Origin: Actinobacteria bacterium OK074
Lineage (GTDB): Bacteria; Actinomycetota; Actinomycetes; Streptomycetales; Streptomycetaceae
Direction of reading: 5' to 3'
NCBI GenBank assembly: GCA_001298575.1
Contig: LJCV01000267.1
Coordinates: forward strand, 1 to 57,893
DNA: 57,893 nucleotides
In this document: piece after piece, positions 1-9,391 of the stretch
How positions within the stretch are numbered: the first letter of the stretch is position 1
How the letters are laid out: each line of letters begins with the position of its first letter
Position numbers and translations under genes: made by a program
Notes under the pieces: model-generated
Seen by the model: only the letters and a program-made list of their open reading frames with translations
What the model was told of the DNA's origin: nothing
The model's database searches: none

Positions 1-3000
1 GAGTCGACGTCCGGCTCGGGCAACTACGCGGCCTCGACGCTGAACGCCAGCTCGACTTGGGAGGCGGGCGGCTCCTCGGGCGCGTTCACGTGGTCGTACC
101 CGATGAGCACGCCGTCCCCGGCGGCGGGCCCGTCCCCGTCCCTGACGCTGGGCTACGACTCGGGCAGCGTGGACGGCAAGACGGCGTCAACGAACAACCA
201 GAGCACGCAGGTTGGCGAGGGGTTCGACCTCACCACCTCCTCCTACGTCGAGCGGTCGTACGGTTCCTGCGACGAGGACGGTCACGACGACACGTACGAC
301 CTGTGCTGGAAGTACGACAACGCCTCGCTGGTCCTCAACGGCAAGTCCACCGAGCTGGTCAAGGACGACACGACCGGTGAGTGGCACTTGAAGGACGACG
401 ACGCTTCGACGGTCACGCACTCCACGGGCGCGGACAACGGCGACGAGGGCGATGCGGGCAACGACGGTGCGGGCGAGTACTGGACGGTGACGACGGGCGA
501 CGGCACGCAGTACGTCTTCGGCCTGGACAAACTGCCCGGCGCGGACGACACCGAGCGCACCAACTCGGTATGGACCACGCCGGTGTTCGGCGACGACTCG
601 GGCGAACCCGGTTACGCCGACGGCGACTCCTTCGCCGACCGTTCCCTGGACCAGGCGTGGCGCTGGAACCTGGACTACGTGGTCGACCTGAGCGGCAACG
701 CGATGTCGTACTGGTACACCGCGGAGGCGAACTACTACGCGAAGAACGGCTCGGACACCGCCAACGCCAAGTACTACCGCGGCGGTTACCTCACGAAGAT
801 CCTCTACGGCCAGCGTTCGGACACCCTGTTCACGGGCACGGCGTCGAACGAGGTCACCTTCGACTACGACGAGCGCTGCACGGCCTCGGACTGCACGTCG
901 CTCACCAAGTCCACGGCGGACAACTGGCCGGACGTCCCCTACGACGAGATCTGCTCGTCGGGCGACGACTGCGACGCGGTCAACCCGTCCTTCTTCACGC
1001 GCAAGCGCCTCACCGGCGTGGAGACCTTCTCGTACGACACAACGGCCGCTGCCTACACGCCCGTTGACGCCTGGACGCTGAAGCAGGAGTTCCTCGACCC
1101 GGGCGACATCGGCGACACCTCCGACCAGACGATGGTGCTGGACAGCATCCAGCACACCGGCAAGAGCGGCACGGCCATTGCGCTGGACCCGGTGACGTTC
1201 ACGTACCAGATGCGCGCCAACCGGGTGGACGCCACGGACAACATCCTTCCGCTGAACCGGCCCCGTATCCGGTCGGTGACGTCCGAGACGGGCGCGATCA
1301 CGGACGTCACGCTGTCGACGCCGGAGTGCGTCCGCGGCTCGAAGATGCCGGCCGCGGAGGACAACGACACGCTCAGCTGCTACCCGGTGTACTGGCACGT
1401 CAACGGGGCGGACGAGGCGACGCTCGACTGGTTCAACAAGTACCGCGTCCTGGCCGTCGGCACGACCGACCCCACGGGCAACGGCGAGTCGATGGAGAAC
1501 CAGTACGCCTATTCGGGCCCGGCCTGGCACTACAACGACGACCCGCTCACCCCCACCGACGAACGCACCTGGTCGGACTGGCGCGGCTACGCGAAGGTCA
1601 CGGCGACCAAGGGCGAGACGACGTCGACGCAGTCGAAGACGGTCACGGTCTACATGCAGGGCATGGACGGCGACGAGCAAGCAGGCGGCGGTACGGCATC
1701 GGCGAGTTCGGCCGGCATCGACTTCACCGGCCTCACCGTCCCGGACGTGACCGACAGCGACCAGTACGCGGGCTTCACCCGCGAGCAGATCACCTACGAC
1801 GGTGACACGCCGATCTCGGTGAGCGTCAACGACCCGTGGTCCTCCCGAACCGCGAGCCAGCAGAAGTCGTACGCGAACGTCAAGGCGTTCTACGTCCGCA
1901 CGGACGGCACCGCGTCGTACACCTACCTGACGGCGTCCGGGAGTTGGCGCACCCGTACGACGTCGACGGCCTTCGACGACTACGGCATGCCGGTGACGGT
2001 CTTCGACGCGGGCGACACGTCGGTGACGGGCGACGAGACGTGCACGCGCACCTGGTACGCCCGCAACACGGCTGTGGGCATTACGTCGTTGGTCTCGCGC
2101 ACGAGGGTCCTGGGCCGCAACTGCACTGTCGACGAAGCATCGTTGAACCTTCCGACGACGACGGACACGCGTGGCGACGTGCTGTCGGACACGGCGACGA
2201 TCTACGACGACCCGTCGGTGACGGTCTGGAAGTCGGCGCAGACCCCGACCCAGGGCAACGTCACGTGGACCGGCCGTGCCACCGCGTACCCGACGACGGT
2301 GGGCAGCAACGGCGAGCGTTTCCCGACCGGTTGGCAGACGGTGAGCCAGGCGACGTACGACACGCTGGGCCGCGCGTTGTCGGCCACGGACGCGGGTGGC
2401 AACACCACGTGGACGGCGTACACGCCGACGGACTCCGGCCCGCTGACGAGGACGATCGTCACCAATCCGAAGACGCAGAAGACGACGACGTTCTACGACC
2501 CGGCGCGCGGCACTGCGTTGGAGGTCTTTGACGCCAACACCAAGCTCACGCAGACGACTTACGACGCGCTCGGCCGTGTCACCGGAGTCTGGCTGCCCAA
2601 CCGTTCCAAGAGCGGTGGCAAGAGCGCCAATTACACGTACGCGTACTCGGTCAGCAACAGTGCCCCGTCCTGGACGTCTACTTCGACCATCGTCGCCGAC
2701 GACGTCTACAACACCACTTACTCGATCTACGACTCACTCCTGCGCCCGCTCCAGACCCAGTCCCCGGACGCCAACGGCGGCCGCATCCTGACCGATACGC
2801 GTTACGACACGCGGGGCCTGGCGTACGAGACGTACGCGGAGGCGTCCGACTCCAACGCGCCCTCCAGTACGTACGCGAGAGTTGAGTACGGCGGGGCCCC
2901 GCAGCAGACGGACATCGTCTTCGACGGCGCCGAACGCCCCACGAGCAGCACGATGTACGTCAACGGCGACAAGAAGTGGTCGACGACCACGACGTACACG

Positions 3001-6000
3001 GGCGACTCGACGGCCACGACGGGCCTCACGGGCGGCTCGGCGACCCGCACGATCACCGACGCGCTGGGCCGCACGACGGAGCAGCGCCAGTACGCGGGCA
3101 CGAGTCCGGCGGACACGGAGTACGGCGCGAGTGTGGGCACGGCGTACACGTCGACCAACTACACGTACACGCGAGACGGGTTGGCGGACACGATCACCGG
3201 CCCGGACGCCAACTGGTCGTACACGTATGACCTGTTCGGCCGTCAGGTCACGGCGACGGACCCCGACAAGGGCAAGACGACGACGTCGTACACGGCCTTG
3301 GACCAGGTACAGACGACGACGGACACCAATGGCGAACTCCTCTACCTCTACGACGTGCTGGGCCGTACGACGGACGAGTGGAAGTCGTCGGAGACGGACG
3401 CGAACAAACTCGCCCACTGGGACTACGACACCCTCGCCAAGGGGCAGTTGGACGACTCCATCAGCTATGTCGGCGGCACGACGGGCTCGGCGTACACGCG
3501 GAAGGTGACGGCGTACGACGAGTTGTACCGCCCGACGACGACGCAGCTGATCCTCCCCTCGACGGATCCCCTGGTGACGTCGAAAGCGGTCGCCGCCACG
3601 CTGACGACATCGACGTACTACAACCTCGACGGCACCCAGCAGTACATCTCCGAGCCGGCCGCCGGAGGACTGACCGCCGAGCAGGTCACCAACACGTACG
3701 ACAGCGTCGGCCTGCCGACCTCCATGCACGGCACTTCCTACTACCTCCTGGGCGCGAGCTACACCGACCTCGGCCAGACCTCCCAACTCACCCTCGGCAC
3801 CTCGACGGCCGAGGGCACCCTGAAGGCGTACATCACCAACGCCTACGAGCCCGGCACGGACCGCCTGACGCAATCGGTGGTGACGGACCAGACCCACGGC
3901 TACGAGGACCAGGAGCTCAACTACGCCTATGACGACGCCGGCAACGTCACCTCGATCACGGACCCGACCACGCTGGGCGGCACGGCGAAAACCGACAACC
4001 AGTGCTTCGCGTACGACGGTTACCAACGCCTGACGGAGGCATGGACCCCGTCGACGGCGGACTGCACGACAACTGGCCGCACGACGGCGAACCTTGGCGG
4101 CGCGGCCCCGTACTGGACGTCGTACACGTACACGCCGAGCGGCCTGCGCGCGACGGAGACGACCCACACGTCGAGCGCGACGACGACGAAGACGTACTGC
4201 TACGACGCGAGCAAGGTGCACCAGCTGGCGGCGACGACAACGGCGGCGTCCTGCACGGGAGTTGCGTCGACGTACGCATACGACGCGACGGGCGACACGA
4301 CAACCCGCCCCAACGGCACGGACACCCAGTCCCTGACGTGGAACGCGACGGGCGACCTCGACACCCTGACGGAGAAGAACAGCGCGGGCACGACCACCAG
4401 CACCACGAGCCACGTCTACGACGCCGACGGCACGTTGCTGATCCGCCGCAACACGGCGGGCGAGACGGTCCTGTACCTGGACGGCGTCACGGAGGTCCAC
4501 CTCAAGACGTCGGGTACCACGACGTCGTACTGGGCGCAGCGCTACTACTCGGCGGCCGGCACGACGATCGCGACGCGCTCGAACCAGTCGGGCACGTCGA
4601 CGGTGTCCTGGCTGGCGGCCGACCAACACGGCACGTCCACCCTGTCGTTGAACGCGACGACCCAGGCGATCACGAAGCGGTACATGACGCCGTTCGGGGC
4701 GTCGCGTGCGGGCGGGGTGGGGACGTGGTCGGACGACAAGACGTTCCTCGGGGATACGACGGATACGACGTCGGGGCTGACGTATGTGGGGGCGCGGGAG
4801 TACGACTCGACGACCGGGCGGTTCATCAGTGTTGATCCGTTGTTGGACACGAACGATGCCCAGTCGTTGAACGGTTACACGTACAGCGACAACAACCCCG
4901 TCACTCTTTCCGACCCCACCGGGCTCGAAACCTGCGGTCCGGGCAACCCCGGCTGTTCCAAAGACAACATCGACAGCATAAATGGCACCGGCAGATACAA
5001 GACCCATAAAAGCAGCGACGGGAATACCAGCAGCAGCAATTCCACGGGAAAGCAGGGCACCGCCGCGGCGGGAGGGGAAACCGCCCAGGACGGCCAGCCT
5101 CTGATCGAGGGCCTACGTGTCCCCACCCAGAAGGAACTCGCCGCTACCTATGGAGGTAACTTCTCAAATCCGCCCACCTACCACCAGTTGCTCACCAGTT
5201 GGGCCCAGTCCACCTGCCACACCGCTACCTCCAGCACCCAGGCATTCTGTGACACCGTAGGACGAGCTGGACTACTGCCCGGAACCCAGAATGACCCCTG
5301 GGGTATCAAAGCCACCATCCATTGCGTCACCGGACGCGGTGACTGCGGCGAAGCGCTGGTCGAAGACGTCATCACCATCGCGACTCTCGCCTGGGGATCC
5401 CTCGAAGCCGGACTCGCCGCTCGGGGAGCGACCGCAGCAGAATCCGGAGAAGTCGAGGGTGCACTTGGCCTTTGTAGCTTCGACCCGGAGACGCCGGTCC
5501 TCATGGAGGACGGCACATCCAAACCCATCGGCAAGATCAAGGCCGGCGACCGGGTCGAGGCCGCCGACCCCAATACCGGCAAACACCAGGGCGTGCGGAC
5601 GGTCCAGCACGTGTGGATCAATCACGACAACGATCTGCTCGACCTCACGATCCGCACCGAGGACGGCCACACAGCTACCCTCCACACCACCGCCAACCAC
5701 CCCTTCTGGGACGACACCACCCACACCTGGGTCCCCGCAGGAAAACTCCACAAGGGCGACGCCCTCAACACGGCAACCGATCACCATGCCTACGTCATCG
5801 CCACCCGTCCCACTCCCGGTGCCGCCAACCGTTGGAATCTCACTGTTCAGCAACTCCACACGTACTATGTGCTGGCCGGAAATACGCCAGTGTTGGTGCA
5901 CAACACTGGATGCGGAATCACGACGACGACCGAGAAGGCTGGTGATCTCGGTAAATATACCGAGGGGCAGAAGACTCGGGATCCGGCATCGCAGTGGTAT

Positions 6001-6192
6001 CACGAGGAACTGAGCAATGAAGAACTCCTGGACGGAATCAACAACCCTGGTGAGGGAGACGGAATCCTCGTCTCGCGCGACGGCACGATCCTGGGAGGGC
6101 ATCACCGCTGGGATGAACTTCAAACAAGAGTCAGGGACGGGCGCATTGACCCCGATACACCGATACGCGTTGACGTCTACGACCCGGAGTAA
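1..6192 (+). CDS. RHS/YD-repeat polymorphic toxin with Hint domain (5' partial)
   Basis: The reading frame is open from the first base, so the true start lies upstream; 2063 residues are visible. Most of it is tyrosine/aspartate/glycine-rich YD repeats (YDALGR, YDLFGR) that build the RHS cocoon. The conserved RHS end motif (GLTYVGAREYDSTTGRF through DPTGLE) is at about window residues 1592-1642. A spacer is followed by a pretoxin Hint domain from Cys1825 (CSFDPETPV) to the His1967-Asn1968 autocleavage pair (VLVHN). The final 95 residues are the toxin tip and contain GGHHRWDEL, which resembles ParB-like nuclease folds; that assignment is inference. Such proteins are secreted or cell-surface antibacterial toxins whose tip is released by Hint cleavage. 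The next gene is the expected immunity partner. Confident for RHS and Hint, uncertain for toxin activity. Confidence 0.93.
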   Translation, partial: ESTSGSGNYAASTLNASSTWEAGGSSGAFTWSYPMSTPSPAAGPSPSLTLGYDSGSVDGKTASTNNQSTQVGEGFDLTTSSYVERSYGSCDEDGHDDTYDLCWKYDNASLVLNGKSTELVKDDTTGEWHLKDDDASTVTHSTGADNGDEGDAGNDGAGEYWTVTTGDGTQYVFGLDKLPGADDTERTNSVWTTPVFGDDSGEPGYADGDSFADRSLDQAWRWNLDYVVDLSGNAMSYWYTAEANYYAKNGSDTANAKYYRGGYLTKILYGQRSDTLFTGTASNEVTFDYDERCTASDCTSLTKSTADNWPDVPYDEICSSGDDCDAVNPSFFTRKRLTGVETFSYDTTAAAYTPVDAWTLKQEFLDPGDIGDTSDQTMVLDSIQHTGKSGTAIALDPVTFTYQMRANRVDATDNILPLNRPRIRSVTSETGAITDVTLSTPECVRGSKMPAAEDNDTLSCYPVYWHVNGADEATLDWFNKYRVLAVGTTDPTGNGESMENQYAYSGPAWHYNDDPLTPTDERTWSDWRGYAKVTATKGETTSTQSKTVTVYMQGMDGDEQAGGGTASASSAGIDFTGLTVPDVTDSDQYAGFTREQITYDGDTPISVSVNDPWSSRTASQQKSYANVKAFYVRTDGTASYTYLTASGSWRTRTTSTAFDDYGMPVTVFDAGDTSVTGDETCTRTWYARNTAVGITSLVSRTRVLGRNCTVDEASLNLPTTTDTRGDVLSDTATIYDDPSVTVWKSAQTPTQGNVTWTGRATAYPTTVGSNGERFPTGWQTVSQATYDTLGRALSATDAGGNTTWTAYTPTDSGPLTRTIVTNPKTQKTTTFYDPARGTALEVFDANTKLTQTTYDALGRVTGVWLPNRSKSGGKSANYTYAYSVSNSAPSWTSTSTIVADDVYNTTYSIYDSLLRPLQTQSPDANGGRILTDTRYDTRGLAYETYAEASDSNAPSSTYARVEYGGAPQQTDIVFDGAERPTSSTMYVNGDKKWSTTTTYTGDSTATTGLTGGSATRTITDALGRTTEQRQYAGTSPADTEYGASVGTAYTSTNYTYTRDGLADTITGPDANWSYTYDLFGRQVTATDPDKGKTTTSYTALDQVQTTTDTNGELLYLYDVLGRTTDEWKSSETDANKLAHWDYDTLAKGQLDDSISYVGGTTGSAYTRKVTAYDELYRPTTTQLILPSTDPLVTSKAVAATLTTSTYYNLDGTQQYISEPAAGGLTAEQVTNTYDSVGLPTSMHGTSYYLLGASYTDLGQTSQLTLGTSTAEGTLKAYITNAYEPGTDRLTQSVVTDQTHGYEDQELNYAYDDAGNVTSITDPTTLGGTAKTDNQCFAYDGYQRLTEAWTPSTADCTTTGRTTANLGGAAPYWTSYTYTPSGLRATETTHTSSATTTKTYCYDASKVHQLAATTTAASCTGVASTYAYDATGDTTTRPNGTDTQSLTWNATGDLDTLTEKNSAGTTTSTTSHVYDADGTLLIRRNTAGETVLYLDGVTEVHLKTSGTTTSYWAQRYYSAAGTTIATRSNQSGTSTVSWLAADQHGTSTLSLNATTQAITKRYMTPFGASRAGGVGTWSDDKTFLGDTTDTTSGLTYVGAREYDSTTGRFISVDPLLDTNDAQSLNGYTYSDNNPVTLSDPTGLETCGPGNPGCSKDNIDSINGTGRYKTHKSSDGNTSSSNSTGKQGTAAAGGETAQDGQPLIEGLRVPTQKELAATYGGNFSNPPTYHQLLTSWAQSTCHTATSSTQAFCDTVGRAGLLPGTQNDPWGIKATIHCVTGRGDCGEALVEDVITIATLAWGSLEAGLAARGATAAESGEVEGALGLCSFDPETPVLMEDGTSKPIGKIKAGDRVEAADPNTGKHQGVRTVQHVWINHDNDLLDLTIRTEDGHTATLHTTANHPFWDDTTHTWVPAGKLHKGDALNTATDHHAYVIATRPTPGAANRWNLTVQQLHTYYVLAGNTPVLVHNTGCGITTTTEKAGDLGKYTEGQKTRDPASQWYHEELSNEELLDGINNPGEGDGILVSRDGTILGGHHRWDELQTRVRDGRIDPDTPIRVDVYDPE

Positions 6193-6198
6193 TGTCTG

Positions 6199-6674
6199 AT
6201 GCCTCTGATCCGTTCGACCGACCCCGACTTTCGTATTTGCCAGATCAGCTTCGAAACGCTTCTCGCGATCCAGTTGGAGGCGGAGGGGCGAGGCTGGGCG
6301 ACTAGGTGGTCCTCGGTAGACGCGCTCCGCAGCCAGGTCAGGGATGGTTCTGTCGTCCTCCAGTCGCTCATGCGAGAGGAGCGAGGTGGGGTTGTATGGG
6401 CATACCGGTGTCTCGTGTTGTTCTCGGCCGTAGACGGCAAGGGGGCTGGCGGAATCTCCACGATCGATATTGACCCGGCAAGGTTCGAGTCGTTGGAGCG
6501 GCTTGATCGAGACCCGGCCGTTCGGGAGGCATTCGCGCGAATGTTCTCCCTTGCGAGCGGTGGAATTTCGATGATCTCAAAGGCATAGTGAGATTCATCA
6601 GTGGTCAGCCATTCTCGGAACTGTTCCAGTTCGAGTCGGCGAACTTCCCGTTCCTTCAGCGGGCATCCGTATAG
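6199..6674 (+). pseudogene. Probable immunity protein of the RHS toxin, frameshifted
   Basis: An ATG lies six bases after the RHS stop, with GGAG inside the RHS terminus as ribosome site. The uninterrupted frame stops at 6588 (129 residues). The protein looks like it should continue: in the frame entered by adding one base near the CCC at 6548-6550, coding runs on as ERWNFDDLKGIVRF and ends LQRASV at 6674. This gives a 158-residue acidic soluble protein. Position directly behind the toxin tip is the main evidence for immunity; I do not recognise the family. The one-base loss may be a true mutation, which would leave the cell with a truncated antidote, or a sequence error. If the short frame is genuine, the gene is simply 6199-6588. 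Confidence 0.6.
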
Positions 6675-6679
6675 AGGAT

Positions 6680-6934
6680 GTGCTGGCGGGGGCCACGCCG
6701 GTCCTGGTGCACAATTCCGGTCCGAATTGTGGAGTGCCAGCTGGCGGCAAAAATGGAGACCGCCTCGGTGGCGAGGATTTCCACGGAAGTGACTACAGTC
6801 TCGACGAGATGGTTGAATTCGTGAACGGGCACACGAGTGGGGGGAATCCGGCAATGGGGCGTCCGTCTGCCGCGGAAGTTGAGACGAAGCTTCGGCAGGC
6901 TTGCGTTCGGCTTCGGTGGCATATGCGACCGTGA
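6680..6934 (+). pseudogene. Displaced RHS toxin tip (orphan Hint end plus toxin fragment)
   Basis: The sequence from the GTG at 6680 begins LAGATPVLVHNSGP, almost the same as the Hint terminus of the RHS gene upstream (LAGNTPVLVHNTG). It then enters a different tip (GGEDFHGSDYSLDEMVEFVN, then a GNPAMGRPSAAEVE stretch). This is how polymorphic toxin loci store old tips after a new tip recombines in at the Hint end. There is no convincing ribosome site. The tip ends abruptly at WHMRP; similar tips, from memory, run on for some tens of residues, so it is probably truncated or frameshifted. Not expected to be made as an independent protein. The class of toxin is not identified. Confidence 0.65.
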
Positions 6935-6940
6935 CCAAGG

Positions 6941-7179
6941 ATGTCTCTTGAGCCGATTTCTACGGCGTCGTAGATGCCCTTACCAGGGTCTACGACGTAA
7001 CGTACCAAGTCATCAGCGAGCCGAAGAAGGCAAGGTCTTTCACCGTCGCGTTTTCCGCCTTCAACGACACCGGAGTGGCTTCGCTCCTGCATATTCCGTG
7101 GCAGGGGGATCTGCCTCAAGGCGTGGCGGGCGGTAGTGTGTATCAAACGTACTACTGGGCGGTGACCATACATGAATGA
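6941..7179 (+). pseudogene. Small immunity-like frame, apparently one base short
   Basis: An ATG after AAGG starts MSLE and then hits TAG, but the frame one base over reads well as coding (DFYGVVDALTRVYDVTYQVI, ending TYYWAVTIHE) up to TGA at 7177-7179. Adding one base near 6952 would join them into about 79 residues. The stop overlaps the ATG of the following membrane protein by eight bases, which suggests translational coupling. Its place right after the displaced toxin tip suggests it is that tip's cognate immunity protein or a remnant of it. No family recognised; the joined reading is inferred from coding quality only. Confidence 0.4.
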
Positions 7180-7935
7180 GCAGCCTGGACCCGCGACTTC
7201 GTTTGCGCCTCGCTTGAGTCGGCGGTTTGGCGTCGCCAGTGCCTGGAAGATCACCCGATTCGTGATGCTGTTCGGCCTAGTGTGGACTTTCACCGCATTT
7301 ATTCTGCAAATGTTCCCCTTCTCTTCCAGTATTGACCAATTGGCCGCAGATGTGCGGGCGGGCAAGGTTGCCGTGGTCTATTACGATACGGACGGTCAGG
7401 AGGTGTGGGTGCAGTGGTCGTCGAATCTGGTGGTCAACAGGGCGGCTACGTACCAGTTGGCTGGCGACGCACCAGTGTCGGGTGATGCGGTGGACAGCTT
7501 CGAGGCCGAGGTTGGACGCCGAACGGGGGTAACCCCATCGCATGTGGGCTTCGAGCAGCGTGATGCTGCCGATGGTATGGGTGGGCTGGGGTTGCTCATA
7601 CCGGCTTCCTATCCTTTTATTCTCGATACACTGTGGCTCCGTGTTCTTGCTGGTGTCATTGGTGTGGCAATTATTGTTCGGTGCCTGACGGGTGCCAGAC
7701 ACCGGTTGGCCAGTGGTCCGGCATGGCTGCTTTGCTGTGTACTGACCGGCTTCGGTTTCTTCGCCTACCTCTGGGCAGAACCGCAATCGCTGGTGCGCCC
7801 ACGTGTCATGGCATCTGACAGGGCTTCTCGCCCCCCGCCTGGCATCGTGCATATAGCGTCACGGCAATTTTTGGCGCGTTGCTTATTTTGGTGGGATGGT
7901 TGCTCTGGAGTGCTCTGCGCTGGGTGGCGGGGTGA
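7172..7935 (+). pseudogene. Multi-pass membrane protein, frameshifted near the C-terminus
   Basis: The ATG overlaps the preceding stop. The frame encodes a hydrophobic segment near residues 30-48, an extracytoplasmic-looking middle (about 50-150), then two further membrane segments near 152-170 and 178-197. The uninterrupted frame runs to 7963 with an implausible Cys/Trp/Arg-rich end. One extra C in the C6 run at 7831-7836 instead gives SVTAIFGALLILVGWLLW, a fourth clean membrane helix, and a stop at 7933-7935 that overlaps the next ATG (TGATG). The lower G/C content than neighbouring genes fits a recently acquired cassette. Membrane proteins in this position can be immunity partners for membrane-acting toxins, but function is unknown. 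Confidence 0.6.
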
Positions 7936-8075
7936 TGGCTGTTTCGCGGGTTGGGATTATTGATGGGAGAGTCTTGGATGTCCCCGTCGGCGGGCCGCCG
8001 AACTGTGAGGATATGGCCAGAAGTCCGGGAACTTTCGAGGTTCCTATCAATGGAAAAATTTTGGATTTGAAATAG
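7935..8075 (+). CDS. 46-residue hypothetical protein, translationally coupled
   Basis: The ATG at 7935 shares a TGATG with the frame-corrected stop of the membrane protein. The protein starts MAVSRVGIIDGRVLDVPVGG and ends at TAG 8073-8075. It is small and soluble, with no recognised domain. A perfect hairpin begins five bases after the stop, so this looks like the last gene of the toxin/immunity transcript. The coupling and the immediate terminator are the only support that it is expressed. Confidence 0.5.
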   Translation: MAVSRVGIIDGRVLDVPVGGPPNCEDMARSPGTFEVPINGKILDLK

Positions 8076-8080
8076 AGATT

Positions 8081-8113
8081 GGGCTGGTTCCCGATATTTC
8101 TGGGAACCAGCCC
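8081..8113. terminator. Bidirectional hairpin terminator
   Basis: A perfect 12-bp inverted repeat, GGGCTGGTTCCC at 8081-8092 and its complement at 8102-8113, with a 9-base loop and a short TGTTT tract after it. It separates the rightward RHS cluster from the leftward gene ending at 8131, so it can serve both directions. Confidence 0.8.
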
Positions 8114-8130
8114 TGTTTAGCTTAGGTTCT

Positions 8131-9009
8131 TTACTGCAAGTTGGCTTCTGTCGTGGCCAGGCGATAGGTGCGAGGTCGGTCGCTCACCTGCTCGGCGACT
8201 TCCTGCTTTGCCAGCTTTTCCAGGGCGTTGGCGATGGCCCCCGAGGACTTGTCGATCGCTCGGCTGATGCGCGTGGCGGTGAACGCTTCGTCGGGGTGCG
8301 CCTTGAGGTGGTCGATGACCATCTGCCGCAACGCGCCGGGTGCGAGGCGCTTGTTGTCGGTCAGCGGAATCACCGTCGCTTCCGTGACGGTCACTTCTGT
8401 TTGCTGGTCCTGGGGCGGCTGCGGGGCGGAGTCGTTCGCCGCTTCCGGGACGATGTTGCTGTCCTCGGGGGTCGGGTCGGTTTCGGTGTGGGCGTCGGTG
8501 TCGGTGGTTTCCGGGGTCTGGAGCGGGACCTCTTGCGTGGTCTCACCGTCCGGTGCGTTGTCGGGTTCCGGCTCCCCGCTCTCGTCGGGCGTGGGTTCGG
8601 TCGTCGGAGCGTCCTCGCTGTCCGTGTCGATGAGGTCCGGTTCCTGGGTGGTGGAAGGGAGTTCGGGCTCGGCGCTCGTCGCCTCCGCCAAGGTCTGGTC
8701 CGCGTTGCTGCTGTCGGGCTCGGCGGTGGGCGCGGCGCGCCAGAGGTCGGGGGTGCGGCGGGCGCCGTCGTGGCCGCCGTGGGTGCGTACGGCCAGGCCG
8801 TGTTCCTCCAGGGTGGTCAGGGCTTTGCCGGTGGTGGAGCGGCCCAGGCCGGAGGCGAGGGCGAGTTCGGCGGCGGTGACCTCGTCGCCGTCGGTGAGGT
8901 TGGTCAGTGCGGTGTAGACCGCGGTGGGGGCGCCGGTCAGGTGGGCGAGGGGTTCGGGGGTGGGGACGGCGTGCAGGGTACGCGGGGCGTCGGTTGTGAC
9001 GTCGGACAT
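8131..9009 (-). CDS. Double winged-helix DNA-binding protein
   Basis: A 292-residue protein with an N-terminal MarR/wHTH-like domain (about residues 25-92; ASGLGRSTTGKALTTLEEHG is the recognition region), a long Glu/Asp/Pro/Thr-rich linker (about 95-215), and a second wHTH at about 220-285 (TATRISRAIDKSSGAIANAL). Proteins of this layout sit at the edge of Streptomyces conjugation clusters and are probably transcriptional regulators. The ATG at 9009 is preceded by GAGG inside a palindrome. The gene is the leftmost of the leftward cluster, separated from the DUF2637-like gene by 382 bases, so it probably has its own promoter. The precise target is unknown. Confidence 0.8.
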   Translation of the reverse strand: MSDVTTDAPRTLHAVPTPEPLAHLTGAPTAVYTALTNLTDGDEVTAAELALASGLGRSTTGKALTTLEEHGLAVRTHGGHDGARRTPDLWRAAPTAEPDSSNADQTLAEATSAEPELPSTTQEPDLIDTDSEDAPTTEPTPDESGEPEPDNAPDGETTQEVPLQTPETTDTDAHTETDPTPEDSNIVPEAANDSAPQPPQDQQTEVTVTEATVIPLTDNKRLAPGALRQMVIDHLKAHPDEAFTATRISRAIDKSSGAIANALEKLAKQEVAEQVSDRPRTYRLATTEANLQ

Positions 9010-9391
9010 GGGGGAACCTCGGTTCCGTGAGTGAGACGGTTGGGTGAGGTCCCCGGCCGGGGTGCGGCCCGCATGAGGGCGGGGCGCGGGGTCGCCGGGC
9101 GCGTGCGCATCGCGTGTTTCCCGGCGGACATGGCCGTCGTACGGGCGTGTTCACGGGTTGCCGTGGGGTTGCCCGGTTCGTCGGCCACGACCATGGACGC
9201 TCCGCTCCGTCAGGAAGTCAAGCGGGGCGATCGATCGTGGATCGGACCAGATCAGAGGGGTGCCCGAGGGGTTGGGGGTCTGTCCGGTGGGATGGGCCGA
9301 TCGGTGCGTGCGAGCGGCGGATGGATCTGCGTGGCGAAGCCGATCGGCGTCATGTGCGGAGCCTGGGTGTCTCCGATCGGATCTGCGGCGT
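9010..9391. other. Gene-free 382 bp with clustered CCGATCGG palindromes
   Basis: I see no convincing gene here in any frame. It carries three copies of the palindromic octamer CCGATCGG at 9297-9304, 9340-9347 and 9373-9380, plus further GATCG motifs near 9228-9245, 9411-9416 and 9434-9441. It probably holds the promoter of the wHTH gene; the repeats may be regulator sites or part of a transfer/replication origin. Confidence 0.45.
9013..9026. promoter_or_regulatory. Palindrome over the ribosome site of the wHTH gene
   Basis: GGAACC-TC-GGTTCC lies 4-17 bases before the ATG at 9009 and contains the gene's GAGG ribosome site. It could be an autoregulatory operator or an mRNA hairpin that limits translation. 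The symmetry is seen in the sequence; the role is inference. Confidence 0.4.

Noticed and set aside
187..1680. Long leftward frame opposite the RHS gene
   Set aside because: Arg/Val-rich antisense shadow; the plus strand has clear YD repeats.
2500..4900. Many short repeats in the RHS gene that might look like a repeat array
   Set aside because: They are coding YD repeats with variable DNA sequence and no constant spacer; not a CRISPR array.
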